44,784 nt of DNA from JBMOPD01 sp049323615 (GCA_049323615.1 JBMOPD010000056.1:1-44784), one strand, 5' to 3'; shown: positions 8,735 through 17,551, counted from the stretch's first letter. The notes: generated by a model not told the origin, from the sequence alone. Made by a program: numbers and translations.

Positions 8735-9741
8735 ACGTTATAAATATCCGTTTTGTAATTTTTAATATTTTCCGCATCAGTAAACCATGCAACTGTTTCA
8801 GTAAGGCCCCGCCTGAAGCCTTCTATGCCACCATATAGAGGCTCCCACCCTAAAAGGTTTTTAGCCTTGGTGTTATCAGCCCAAAGCCTTTCCACTTCAC
8901 TTTTTTCGGGACGAAGCCGTATTCTATCGGCAACAATCTCTATATCAACACCCATAATATCAGCTATCGTTTGAGCAGTCTCACCGATGGAAATTTCAAA
9001 ATTACTTCCGATATTTATTACTTCCCCTGTGGATCTGTCAGACTCGGCTACAGCTATAAATCCCCTGACTGTATCCTTAACATAATTAAAATCCCTCGTG
9101 GGGTGCAAGGCGCCCAGTTTTATTTTTCGCTGGCCACTGGCAATCTGGACAATAACTGTTGGGATAACAGCCCTTGCCGACTGACGGGGCCCGTAGGTGT
9201 TAAATGGCCTTATTATGGCAACAGGAGTGTCAAACGAACTGTAAAATGACATTGCTATTTGGTCTGCAGCAATTTTAGTGGCCGAATACGGTGATTGGCC
9301 CTGCAGGGGGTGCTCCTCAGTTATAGGGACAAACTTGGCTGTTCCGTAAACCTCGCTCGTCGATGTATGAACGACTTTAGATACTCCAAGCTCCCTAGCG
9401 GCCTGTACTACATTAAGGGTTCCTTTTATATTGGTATCCACATATGTATCCGGGGAATGATAGGAATAAGGAATGGCTATCAGTGCGGCCAAATGCATTA
9501 CCACATCACAGCCCTTCATTGCCGCCTGAACACCGTGGGGATCACGAATGTCTCCTGAAAACACCTCTATATTCTTTTTTATGTCCGCAGAACAACTATC
9601 AAGCCATCCCCAGGAATTAAATGAATTATATAAAACAAATGCCCTGACACTATACCCTAACCTGACCAACTCTTCAACAAGATGGGATCCTATGAATCCA
9701 TCTGCCCCGGTAACTAAAATCTTTTTGCCTTTTAAACCCAT
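8731..9741 (-). CDS. legB: nucleotide-sugar 4,6-dehydratase (LegB)
   Basis: A 336-aa extended short-chain dehydrogenase. The NAD-binding GADGFIGSH motif is at residues 13-21. The TSTSEVYG motif near 126-133 and YSATK near 152 supply the catalytic Thr, Tyr and Lys. It converts a nucleotide-linked GlcNAc into the 4-keto-6-deoxy derivative and so opens the legionaminic acid branch. It starts 52 bases after the regulator stop and is the first enzyme gene of the operon. The related pseudaminic acid enzyme PseB also inverts C5; the accompanying LegC, LegG and PtmE argue against that. Confidence 0.88.
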   Translation of the reverse strand: MGLKGKKILVTGADGFIGSHLVEELVRLGYSVRAFVLYNSFNSWGWLDSCSADIKKNIEVFSGDIRDPHGVQAAMKGCDVVMHLAALIAIPYSYHSPDTYVDTNIKGTLNVVQAARELGVSKVVHTSTSEVYGTAKFVPITEEHPLQGQSPYSATKIAADQIAMSFYSSFDTPVAIIRPFNTYGPRQSARAVIPTVIVQIASGQRKIKLGALHPTRDFNYVKDTVRGFIAVAESDRSTGEVINIGSNFEISIGETAQTIADIMGVDIEIVADRIRLRPEKSEVERLWADNTKAKNLLGWEPLYGGIEGFRRGLTETVAWFTDAENIKNYKTDIYNV

Positions 9742-9793
9742 TTTCCGCCCTCCGGCTTAACACTTAAGAAGTCACTATGATAAACGCGATATA

Positions 9794-10324
9794 TCATACT
9801 ATGCTTAAAATATTTATTCTAATTAATTCTTCAGGTAAATATTGTGCATATCGGGCATCCCAGACAATTACCACTAGCTTTTGGCTTCCATAGCGGGCAA
9901 TATATTCACTTATTTCACCTTCAGCAACCGCAAGATGATAATTAAAACCTAAATTACCGGCAGAAATTCTTAATATTTCCAGAACCTCGTCCTGCGGGCC
10001 GTAAAAAATAATCTCTCTTTTCTCTCCAATATTGGGACTGGCTACAACCTTTGAAAGAGCATATTCAATTCTTATAATCTGGTTGTAAGAAGCTTTTATG
10101 AACTGGTATACGAGCCGGGATTTTTCCAACATGCCCTGAGGAGTAATTATGTACCTTAATGTCTTGGCGTTCAGCCTTTCAATTTTAACCAGTCCCTTAC
10201 GAACCATCTTTTTTAATAGAAGGTTCACCGTACCTACAGAAAGCCCGGTCTTTTTAGCAATCTTACGCTGAGATGTGTCTTGATTTTTCTCAAGGTGGCT
10301 CAGGATTTCATATTCATTGTTCAT
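9794..10324 (-). CDS. winged-helix regulator heading the legionaminic acid operon
   Basis: A 176-aa protein. Residues about 1-75 form a winged helix-turn-helix of MarR/DprA-like type (SQRKIAKKTGLSVGTVNLLL followed by a wing). The rest, about 95-176, alternates predicted strands and helices (REIIFYGPQDEVLEIL; LVVIVWDARYA) and looks like a small Rossmann-like domain that may sense a ligand. It resembles regulators described beside extracellular-polysaccharide loci. I chose ATG at 10324, six bases after GGAG; a TTG at 10336 overlaps that site. It is the first gene behind a clear sigma-A promoter and is probably co-transcribed with legB onwards, so autoregulation is likely. The ligand is unknown. 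Confidence 0.7.
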   Translation of the reverse strand: MNNEYEILSHLEKNQDTSQRKIAKKTGLSVGTVNLLLKKMVRKGLVKIERLNAKTLRYIITPQGMLEKSRLVYQFIKASYNQIIRIEYALSKVVASPNIGEKREIIFYGPQDEVLEILRISAGNLGFNYHLAVAEGEISEYIARYGSQKLVVIVWDARYAQYLPEELIRINILSIV

Positions 10325-10359
10325 TTGAATCTCCAAATAATAACGATCTGTTTAACGGT

Positions 10360-10369
10360 TGAACGTTCA
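10360..10369. promoter_or_regulatory. palindromic operator candidate downstream of the promoter
   Basis: The 10-base perfect palindrome TGAACGTTCA lies about 11 bases downstream of the -10 box, between promoter and regulator start. A nearby AACGGTT/AACCGTT half-site adds to the symmetry. Its position suits repression by the regulator encoded immediately downstream. Binding is inferred from position only. Confidence 0.4.
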
Positions 10370-10379
10370 GCCTATGAAC

Positions 10380-10408
10380 ATTGTAGACAAGCCTCCCAAA
10401 TTTGTCAA
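10380..10408 (-). promoter_or_regulatory. sigma-A promoter of the regulator/legionaminic acid operon
   Basis: On the minus strand a consensus -35 box TTGACA (10403-10408) is followed by exactly 17 bases and TACAAT (10380-10385). The regulator ATG lies about 55 bases downstream. No other promoter as good was seen before hisH, so the run from the regulator to hisH may be one transcript. Confidence 0.8.
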
Positions 10409-10453
10409 CATAAAATGAAGAAACCATTACCTTCCTGTGGTAACGGTATCTTC

Positions 10454-12382
10454 CTACCCCTTGTTGATGCCTGAAATATACCTGTATTCCGTTTCTTTAA
10501 CGGGTAAATTTTCTTTCGTAATATCTTCTCCATTGACGTTATTGACATGCTTGCTACGGTAGTCAGCATACCCGGGAATAACCCTTTTCAACATTTGAAA
10601 TATTTTTTCACCATCAAATTTAGGTGATAGTCTTTGAAGGTTAATAAGCTCTTTTTCCAGTGCGGAAGCATCTATCAAACCGGGGCGGGCTATAAATATT
10701 TTCCTGTGGTTGGTTGCCGAAGCACCTTCCTCGGATGTCATAAACTCTTCATGCAGTTTTTCGCCAGGCCTGATGCCGGTGAAGATAATATCTATGTCTT
10801 TCCCGGGTTCGTAACCAGAAAGCCTGATCATGTCCCGCGCCAAATCCAAAATTTTGACCGGCTCTCCCATGTCAAGCACAAATATTTCCCCTCCCCCGGC
10901 CATGGTACCCGCCTGTATAACAAGGCTGACGGCCTCCGGTATGGTCATGAAATACCGTGTCATTTCCGGGTGGGTAATGGTAACCGGACCGCCCTTACTT
11001 ATCTGCTCCTGAAAGATGGGAACGACACTGCCGCTGCTGCCAAGCACATTGCCGAAGCGGACAGCGGCGAACACTGTGTTACTTTTATTGTTTAACTGGC
11101 GAACAATTACTTCTGCCAGCAGTTTGGTAGCACCCATTACACTGGATGGGTTAACAGCCTTGTCGGTGGATATAAGTATGAATACTTTTGTCCCTTCGCG
11201 GTGGGCTGCTTCGGCCACATTGCGGGTGCCGAAAACATTAGTTTTAACTGCCTCGACGGGATGCATTTCCATCAGCGGCACGTGCTTGTGCGCGGCTGCG
11301 TGGAATACCACATCAGGGCGGTGCTTTTTAAATATATAGTCAATTCGGGAGGCATCCCTAACATCAGCAATTTCAACCTCAAGGCACAGTTCAGGAAACG
11401 AACTGTTTAATTCAAGCCAAATTTTATGTATGCTGTTCTCGCCATGTCCAAGTATTACTAAACGGCTCGGTTCAAACAGGGCAACCTGCCTGCAAAGTTC
11501 AGAGCCAATGGATCCACCCGCGCCGGTAACAAGAACAATCCTGTTTTTCAGGTAACCGGCAATGCCCCCCAGGTCAACATGCACAGTATCACGGTGTAAC
11601 AAGTCCTCTAACTTCAGCGGCCTTAACCTGTCAATAGAAACCCTGCCGTCAATTATCTCATAAACTCCGGGCAACACTTTTATATCGGCCGGTGTTGTCC
11701 GGCATATATCCACAATCTCCCTGATGGCATGTCCATCTACAGAAGGCATGGCAATGATAATTTCATCTATGTTATGTTGATCTACAATTCCTGGAATGTC
11801 CATCCGGCTACCCAATACCGGTATGCCTAGCAGTGAAAGATTTTTTTTGGCCGGGTTGTCATCAACAAAGGCCACCGGACGCAGGTCAATGTGTTTATTG
11901 TTACACAACTCCCTGGCTACCATAACCCCTGCATCACCGGCCCCAATTATCAGTGCCCTGCGACCGTGTGCAACCCCGTTGCCCTTTTTCCTCTCTATAT
12001 ACAACCGCCATGCGAAGCGCGAACCGCCTATCAATATTATGGTAAAGGCCCATGCCAGTATAATGACACTTCGGGGAAGCGATGTCCTAAACAGAAATGA
12101 TGCTGTAATAGTCCCAAGGGCGCCTACGGACACCGCATTTATCACTGCCATAAGTTCACCGGTACTGGCATAGGACCATATCCGATTGTATAGTTTAAAT
12201 ATGTAAAAAGAAACCAAGTATATAATGGTAGCCATCAAAAAAACATTGGCTGACGTGTTAAAATACTCCCCCGGTATACCACCTTCGTCAAAAAAGCGCA
12301 GATAAAATGCAATTAGCAATCCTAAGTTTATTAAAAAAGCGTCAATTAAAATAAGTATAATAACTCGCCATTTAGCCCACAT
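10454..12382 (-). CDS. FlaA1/WbpM-type membrane nucleotide-sugar 4,6-dehydratase
   Basis: A 642-aa polysaccharide biosynthesis protein of the CapD/WbpM/FlaA1/PglF class. Four transmembrane helices lie in residues about 8-130. A CoA_binding_3-type Rossmann segment follows (ALIIGAGDAGVMVARE near 145), then the catalytic extended SDR domain (VLVTGAGGSIGSELCRQ near 290). The catalytic site has Met where most SDR enzymes have Tyr (SVMGATKLLAE near 425), which is typical of the large membrane members. It probably makes UDP-4-keto-6-deoxy-GlcNAc for a bacillosamine, QuiNAc or FucNAc residue that starts or joins the glycan. It lies upstream of the leg operon with its own gap and has AAGGTGATC as ribosome binding site. 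Confidence 0.88.
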   Translation of the reverse strand: MWAKWRVIILILIDAFLINLGLLIAFYLRFFDEGGIPGEYFNTSANVFLMATIIYLVSFYIFKLYNRIWSYASTGELMAVINAVSVGALGTITASFLFRTSLPRSVIILAWAFTIILIGGSRFAWRLYIERKKGNGVAHGRRALIIGAGDAGVMVARELCNNKHIDLRPVAFVDDNPAKKNLSLLGIPVLGSRMDIPGIVDQHNIDEIIIAMPSVDGHAIREIVDICRTTPADIKVLPGVYEIIDGRVSIDRLRPLKLEDLLHRDTVHVDLGGIAGYLKNRIVLVTGAGGSIGSELCRQVALFEPSRLVILGHGENSIHKIWLELNSSFPELCLEVEIADVRDASRIDYIFKKHRPDVVFHAAAHKHVPLMEMHPVEAVKTNVFGTRNVAEAAHREGTKVFILISTDKAVNPSSVMGATKLLAEVIVRQLNNKSNTVFAAVRFGNVLGSSGSVVPIFQEQISKGGPVTITHPEMTRYFMTIPEAVSLVIQAGTMAGGGEIFVLDMGEPVKILDLARDMIRLSGYEPGKDIDIIFTGIRPGEKLHEEFMTSEEGASATNHRKIFIARPGLIDASALEKELINLQRLSPKFDGEKIFQMLKRVIPGYADYRSKHVNNVNGEDITKENLPVKETEYRYISGINKG

Positions 12383-12428
12383 TTGAGATCACCTTTTTCA
12401 GGTAATGCCTTATTTTTATATCACCGGA

Positions 12429-14819
12429 TTACTGCCTTAACTGTAACAACTTTTTAATTTCTTCATAGTTCATTTTATTCTCAGGTAAAATTTGTATTGC
12501 CCTGTTCAAGTATTCTTCAGCACTTTCGGCATTGCCTGATTTTTCCGACATAATACTAAGCCACACGAGGGCTTCACCTTTAGTACTGTTATCATTCGTT
12601 TTAACTGCCAATTCTAAACTCTTACCTGCTTCATCAAGGTTGCCTGTTAGCATATGTCCCACCCCGGCTGCCAAAGCGATTTTCGGAGTAACGTCAAAAT
12701 TGCTGCTTCGCTTTCGTTTTTCTGGCTCAAGACTGTCAATTTTGTCCCGAATTCTAGTCGGCAAACTGGTTGCTGCTTTAAAATAATTTTCGGCTGATGC
12801 ATGGTTGTTGTTTTTAAGTTCCGTAAGTCCGGCAGTTTTATATATATAAGCGGCTACTTCATAATTTTGAATCACCCATGGCGCCAAACTAATTGCTTCT
12901 TCTATCATTCGGGCAGCTTCATTAAAATCCCCCCGTTGAAAGGCAATGTTAGACATATAAAATCGGCTTCTAGGATTATATTTGCTTTTTATTGAGTACT
13001 CAACCGCATTTGCCCAGGCACTGTCTTTTTGACTTTGACGTAAATATAGCTCAACCAAACCAGCATTATACTCAGCCCTAAACGGATCATACACCACTGC
13101 TTTTTCCATGATTGATATAGCTTTTTCAACATTATTTTGGTTCAGTAAAACAGTAGATTCTATGGCATAGCTTCTCGCGGTCATAAGGCAAGATGTAAAA
13201 ATTAATATAATTAGGCCAGAAGATAACGCCAAAAAAAAAGGAGACTTTTTAAAAACATTCTTGTTCATATTCTGCGATATGACTTGTGCAGCATCATATC
13301 CCTTATCCATGGCCCTTATTATCGCCATTACGGAATATAAAACCAAAGATATTGCGGAAAGAGACAGATCGAAATCTACCGCCGCATGAACACCCAGAGT
13401 TACCGCAGCTATGGTTAAAAGCATTATTAGCATCTTATCTTTTATATCTGTATACCTTCTGTATGCCCGGTGGCTGGACATCAAAAAAGCCACCCCAATT
13501 CCAGCCAGTATCAAGAAGCCTGTGATGCCGGTTTCAACAGTAGTCTGTATATAGTAGCTGTGAACCTGGGTTGATATGTAACTATAGCTCTGATAGTACT
13601 GGTACGCCTCTTTCCAGCCACCTCCTCCCCAGCCTAAGAACGGGCGCTCCTTTATCATTTTAAGTGCGTCTTCTATAAAGTAAGCCCTATCCACCAAGCT
13701 GTATATTTTTATTGCCTTGGTTATTTTCGACAGGCTATCTATATTTGTCTGTGACAATATCAAGCCCAGTACTACCAGACAAATTACCCCGGCTACGATC
13801 ACCCGCCGGAAAGCCTTCGGATTAAACGAAACACCGGGTATTAACCTTAAATATAACCACTGCAGAGCAGCCACCAGTAAAATTCCCGAAAAAATCCACA
13901 GCCAGACCTGACCATAATGTTTTCCCACGTACGCGTTTTTAATGAAGAAAGACATGGCTACAGCCGTCGGGACTGTTACTTTTGCCAGATGAACAAAGGC
14001 AAAAAATCGATTCCAGCCCGGAAGGAAGAAAAACATCATTAACGCGGCCAGGATAAATACAAAGAGCCCCCCGTTAGATTTTGTCCCAATTATCACCGTT
14101 GCAAGGATGAAATTGCCTATTGCAAACAAATACGATGTGTATTTATTGCTTTTTACCATATCATTCTTAATTTCTTGCCCCTTGCCGGTATGGGTATGCC
14201 TCCACCACAAGTACACCCCCAGTATGAACACCGCCACCAGGTAGCTGGCCAGGGCGTTGGGGTACTGCAGAGTAGAGGCTATGCGCTCACCCTGTAATCC
14301 ATCTTTAATAAATACTAAACCGGTGGTGGTCATCAGCCCGGCTAAAGCAACCCCTACAGCGCTGGTGTAAGCAACATAAAGCAACCCCTCAGCGTCCCTG
14401 CAGTCGCGCACCAACTGAACAACACACCAGTAGATCAGAAAGTACAAAGCGGCCTCAATAATCTCATCAACCGCCAGGCCATAGTTTACCGCGTTAAATG
14501 CTGATATGCCGTAAGCCAGGGGGAGAGCCAACATGCCATAATCTAGCGGGTGGGAAAGAAAAGAAGAATCCCTGCGCAACCATTTCCACAACCACACTGC
14601 CAGGAATATCAGGGCAGCTAAAATTAGGGCCTTTCGCTGGTCCTCCGCGAAAAACAGCCCCCGGAAAAAGGGCGGCAGGAAGAGGAGCAGGGCCAGCCCC
14701 GAGAAGGCAATGGCATGTAATGTTTTGTCGCCCCCTGCCGGCCTGCTTTTATGGACTAATACCTGCCCACCGGTTTCCCTTTTTTCCTGATCCTTTTTGC
14801 TCTTACTCTTTTTAGCCAT
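12429..14819 (-). CDS. O-antigen ligase-like polytopic membrane protein with C-terminal TPR domain
   Basis: A protein of 796 aa from the chosen ATG at 14819 (AAGGA nearby; the longer TTG frame from 14864 lacks a site). After a basic N-terminus (KKSKSKKDQEKR), about eleven hydrophobic helices fill residues 40-530. They include the Wzy_C-type loop with the motif RPFLGWGGGGWKEAYQYYQ. Residues about 560-790 form tetratricopeptide repeats (NVEKAISIMEKAVVYDPF, DFNEAARMIEEAISLAP, GNLDEAGKSLELAVK). Such proteins polymerise or transfer glycans, and in Gram-positives they also include glycosyl ligases for pilin or S-layer glycoproteins. The neighbouring glycan genes support a transfer role. Polymerase versus ligase cannot be decided from sequence. 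Confidence 0.75.
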   Translation of the reverse strand: MAKKSKSKKDQEKRETGGQVLVHKSRPAGGDKTLHAIAFSGLALLLFLPPFFRGLFFAEDQRKALILAALIFLAVWLWKWLRRDSSFLSHPLDYGMLALPLAYGISAFNAVNYGLAVDEIIEAALYFLIYWCVVQLVRDCRDAEGLLYVAYTSAVGVALAGLMTTTGLVFIKDGLQGERIASTLQYPNALASYLVAVFILGVYLWWRHTHTGKGQEIKNDMVKSNKYTSYLFAIGNFILATVIIGTKSNGGLFVFILAALMMFFFLPGWNRFFAFVHLAKVTVPTAVAMSFFIKNAYVGKHYGQVWLWIFSGILLVAALQWLYLRLIPGVSFNPKAFRRVIVAGVICLVVLGLILSQTNIDSLSKITKAIKIYSLVDRAYFIEDALKMIKERPFLGWGGGGWKEAYQYYQSYSYISTQVHSYYIQTTVETGITGFLILAGIGVAFLMSSHRAYRRYTDIKDKMLIMLLTIAAVTLGVHAAVDFDLSLSAISLVLYSVMAIIRAMDKGYDAAQVISQNMNKNVFKKSPFFLALSSGLIILIFTSCLMTARSYAIESTVLLNQNNVEKAISIMEKAVVYDPFRAEYNAGLVELYLRQSQKDSAWANAVEYSIKSKYNPRSRFYMSNIAFQRGDFNEAARMIEEAISLAPWVIQNYEVAAYIYKTAGLTELKNNNHASAENYFKAATSLPTRIRDKIDSLEPEKRKRSSNFDVTPKIALAAGVGHMLTGNLDEAGKSLELAVKTNDNSTKGEALVWLSIMSEKSGNAESAEEYLNRAIQILPENKMNYEEIKKLLQLRQ

Positions 14820-14920
14820 GTTACATTCCTTAACCTTTTTAGGAACCTTATAATTATTCAACAATTTTTAACCAAATCCTTGTCGGAAGTTGTAATAAAT
14901 ATTGGAAGGCGGAAGGGGCC

Positions 14921-15005
14921 TGGGGGCAGGGGGGCAAGGATTCGGGGACAGAAGAGGCCAGGGGGCGGGGATTCGGGGACAGAAGGGGATAGGGGGACGA
15001 ATCTT
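14921..15005. repeat. G-rich imperfect tandem repeat
   Basis: A G-rich stretch has two exact copies of a 17-base unit containing GATTCGGGGACAGAAG (14938-14954 and 14969-14985), a period of 31 bases. It lies in the gap between the TPR membrane protein and the VapC gene. No gene is supported here; the forward open frame through it is glycine/arginine-rich and looks spurious. Confidence 0.6.
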
Positions 15006-15082
15006 AAGAGGGAATACGCCAGAGAAGATTTACTTCAGGGCCGGAAGACAGAGGTGTAATTCTACAGGGAATTACCTCACCC

Positions 15083-15469
15083 TCACCAGATGGTCTCCAC
15101 CGGATAGCGCCCGATTTCCGGGTCGGCGGTCAATATTGGCAAGTTTTCCAGCCTGGCCTGGGCAATAAGAAGCCTGTCAAAGGGGTCCCGGTGAAAATCC
15201 GGAAGAGAATAAACATGCAGCGCGTGAATCATCTGAACAGGCAATGACTCAATGGCATTGACGGCCAGTTGTTCAGAAATGAAAGATTCCGGATCACCGG
15301 GCAATTCAAGCTTTCCGATCCCGGCCTTAATGGCCATTTCCCAGCCGCTGGCGGCACTGAGAAACAGCTTGTTCTCCCCGTCTCCAATAATCTGGCGAAC
15401 GCTTGGGGACAAACGGGAATCATCTGTAATCCACCACAGAAAGGTATGGGTATCTAACAGTGCCCTCAT
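15083..15469 (-). CDS. vapC: PIN-domain toxin (VapC-like)
   Basis: A 128-aa PIN-domain ribonuclease candidate. The acidic site residues are visible: Asp6 in LLDTHTFLWW, Glu44 in SGWEMAIK, and aspartates of HRDPFDRLLIAQA near 93-97. The LLDTHTFLWWI opening is typical of the PIN subgroup paired with Phd-type antitoxins. It overlaps the antitoxin stop by 4 bases. It is predicted to cleave RNA when free of antitoxin. Confidence 0.88.
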   Translation of the reverse strand: MRALLDTHTFLWWITDDSRLSPSVRQIIGDGENKLFLSAASGWEMAIKAGIGKLELPGDPESFISEQLAVNAIESLPVQMIHALHVYSLPDFHRDPFDRLLIAQARLENLPILTADPEIGRYPVETIW

Positions 15470-15696
15470 CTTTCAAAGTCCTTTAAAAGAGATTCGGGCA
15501 GGGGTTCTTCAAAACCAGGCATAACGGCAATCTTCCCCCTGGCGCTTCCAGGCGTGCGGCGGCCAGGCCGGTGTGCCACCGGGACCAATCGCGCGATTGG
15601 TTCGCCGGCTTTGGCAATAATGATTTCCTCGCCTTTTTTCACCCGCGCCAGAAGCTTGGAAAAATGCGTCTTGGCCTCGTGAATATTTATCTGCAC
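15466..15696 (-). CDS. Phd/YefM-family antitoxin
   Basis: A 76-aa protein opening with IHEAKTHFSKLLARVKKGEEIIIAKAGEPIARLVP, the Phd_YefM DNA-binding fold. It is followed by a basic linker and an acidic C-terminal tail (GFEEPLPESLLKDF) expected to wrap the toxin. The start is GTG at 15696 with GGGGG upstream. It is paired with the PIN toxin gene, whose start overlaps its stop. The promoter region carries two palindromic sites, so autoregulation is likely. Confidence 0.88.
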   Translation of the reverse strand: MQINIHEAKTHFSKLLARVKKGEEIIIAKAGEPIARLVPVAHRPGRRTPGSARGKIAVMPGFEEPLPESLLKDFER

Positions 15697-15720
15697 CTTT
15701 TATACACCCCCATTAATAAA

Positions 15721-15749
15721 AGTATAGACTAAGTCATGGACTAAGTCAA
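15721..15749 (-). promoter_or_regulatory. promoter and twin operator sites of the Phd/VapC operon
   Basis: On the minus strand TTGACT (15744-15749) and TATACT (15721-15726) are 17 bases apart. Two copies of GACTAAGTC (15727-15735 and 15739-15747, plus-strand reading) fill the spacer and touch the -35 box. Each is a near palindrome and they are 12 bases apart, about one helical turn. This fits cooperative autorepression by the antitoxin. Confidence 0.7.
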
Positions 15750-15834
15750 ACAATCTAAAGTGTCTCACATGAGTTTGATTCCAAAAGAGGGGATCCGGCC
15801 CGGGCAAAGAAATAAAGAAAGAGCTGTAAAAATT

Positions 15835-17394
15835 ATGTCAAAAAGGCGAGTGAAGTCATTGTCCGGTTATATTGATTTCGGGCGGAACGATCCCTGCCCG
15901 TGCGGCAGCGGGAAAAAGTTCAAAAAGTGCTGCCGGGAAACCGTGGAAAAGATGATGTTCCACTGGAACAACCGCAGCCGGTGGCCCTGGATGACCCCGC
16001 AGCTGCAAAAGGCCCTGTCCCTTGTTTGCGGCCTGCCCCCCGGGGAGGGGGAGGGGCCGGCCCCTGTTTCGGCAATTGAAAAGGCACTGGACAAATTTAC
16101 CAAAACGGTTTTCGAAAAGGAAAACGAAAAAGAATTTTTTGAGGCCATGGCTTCCAAGTGGGAGACCTTTGCCGGCATGCTTGAAGAGGAAGAGTGCTTT
16201 AAGGACCTGCGTTTTTCCGATCACGTGGTGGATTCTTTTCTCGATAACCTGGAAGAAAAACTGGGGGACACTGAAGAGAGGCCGAGCGAAGAAGAGCTGC
16301 AGGAATTGATTGATGAGGAAATAGACAGGGTTTTGCCGCGCCTGGTGGGCCGGCGGGAGACGGAAAACCTGGCCTGGAAACTTATAAATACCCTGCGGCG
16401 GGAGACCTTTGGGCCGGAAAAGCAGCAGGCGGTGATCTCCGCCCTGCTGACCTGCCTGGAGGGCGGGGCCAACCCGGTTTGGGAGATGATCTTCCGCATT
16501 TCGTTAAGCGAGGCCGGATTTGAAGATAAAGAAGATCCCGGCGGCGCCGAAAGAACGTGGCCCGACCCCTCCTGGCCCGTGGTCAGGTCCTTCGTCCCCC
16601 GGCGGGACGTGTGGAACGTATGCGGCTTCGGCAGCGCCGGGGTGGTCCAGGAACAGCCCGGCGGGCTTTTGAGCCTCACGTTCTTTCAGCTGGGCCTGAT
16701 TGACGGGGGGCTTCTTCTGGCTTTCAACAAGGGGGATTTGACGCCGGACAGGCTGGAGACACTGCTTAAAGACCTGGGACATCACGCCCCTCCCTGGCGG
16801 GAGGGCCCCCCGGAACTGGCTTCCCGCTACGCCTGGGGCGCTTACGCCATGAAACTGGAGGAGGGCGTTTCATGGAGCGGGGACGTCGAACGGTACCTTG
16901 CCGTTTTGCCGCAGCCCCGGGGAGGCCCGAAACAGTGGCTGGAGGGATTGCTGGGCGCCGGCGGGCTGACCCCGCCCGGCCTGGTGGAGGTGGTACGGCG
17001 GAACAAAACCCCCGACGATATTCCGGACGGCAAGGAATTGATGGTGATCACCGCCATGAGGTACTCCGTGCGGCAGCCGGAAGAATTGATCGGGTCCTTG
17101 CGGCGGGAAAGCCCGGAGTTTATTCCGGACGGCGAGGAAGAAGGGAAGTTTTTCTTTTCCTGGACCCGGGAGTACCCCGAGGGCCACACCAGTCCCGCGG
17201 CCCAAATGGGCGGCAGACAGGTGCTGGGAAATATCACCATCGAGAAGAATGCAATGCTGGCGGAAACGGGGACACTGTCCTGGGCCGGGCGGTTGATGAC
17301 GCGGCTCTGCGAACTGGCGGGCGACAACATAACTTTTGAAGACGTCCGGTGGACCGCCGGGCAGGACCTGCTGAAGTCTTGCCGGGAAGAATAG
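15835..17394 (+). CDS. SEC-C metal-binding-domain protein of unknown function
   Basis: A protein of about 519 aa. A SEC-C zinc motif lies near the N-terminus (NDPCPCGSGKKFKKCC, about residues 18-33), as at the end of SecA. The remaining acidic, helix-rich sequence has no motif I recognise. I prefer ATG at 15835, which begins MSKRRVKSLSGYIDFG; in-frame GTG at 15760 and ATG at 15769 would add up to 25 residues, and none of the three has a strong ribosome binding site. It is divergent from the VapC module and convergent with the MNT gene. Its codon usage is GC-rich, unlike the neighbouring HicBA and AbrB/PIN genes. SEC-C proteins of this kind have no settled role. Confidence 0.7.
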   Translation: MSKRRVKSLSGYIDFGRNDPCPCGSGKKFKKCCRETVEKMMFHWNNRSRWPWMTPQLQKALSLVCGLPPGEGEGPAPVSAIEKALDKFTKTVFEKENEKEFFEAMASKWETFAGMLEEEECFKDLRFSDHVVDSFLDNLEEKLGDTEERPSEEELQELIDEEIDRVLPRLVGRRETENLAWKLINTLRRETFGPEKQQAVISALLTCLEGGANPVWEMIFRISLSEAGFEDKEDPGGAERTWPDPSWPVVRSFVPRRDVWNVCGFGSAGVVQEQPGGLLSLTFFQLGLIDGGLLLAFNKGDLTPDRLETLLKDLGHHAPPWREGPPELASRYAWGAYAMKLEEGVSWSGDVERYLAVLPQPRGGPKQWLEGLLGAGGLTPPGLVEVVRRNKTPDDIPDGKELMVITAMRYSVRQPEELIGSLRRESPEFIPDGEEEGKFFFSWTREYPEGHTSPAAQMGGRQVLGNITIEKNAMLAETGTLSWAGRLMTRLCELAGDNITFEDVRWTAGQDLLKSCREE

Positions 17395-17425
17395 AGGAAG
17401 CCGGCCGGCCGCCCGGGAATCACCT

Positions 17426-17551
17426 TCATAGTGGTTCGGTAATATCGGGCAGCAGTTCAATGAATGCTTCCAGGCGTTTCTTTAGTTTTTGCAAACAATT
17501 GCCCATATTTTGGGTAAGTTCATCTTCCAGTAAAATCAAGTTCGGGGTCAC
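17426..17551 (-). pseudogene. probable truncated HepT-like (HEPN) toxin
   Basis: A 41-codon frame starting with GTG that overlaps the stop of the MNT gene (GTGA). It reads VTPNLILLEDELTQNMGNCL and continues as a helical segment with LKKRLEAFIELL. The start of HepT-family HEPN proteins, the usual partners of MNT nucleotidyltransferases, looks like this. The frame ends far short of the 110-140 aa normal for the family and lacks the catalytic R-x4-6-H motif. Just beyond is the 3' end of the convergent SEC-C gene. I infer a truncated partner; a free-standing micro-protein is the alternative. Confidence 0.4.
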
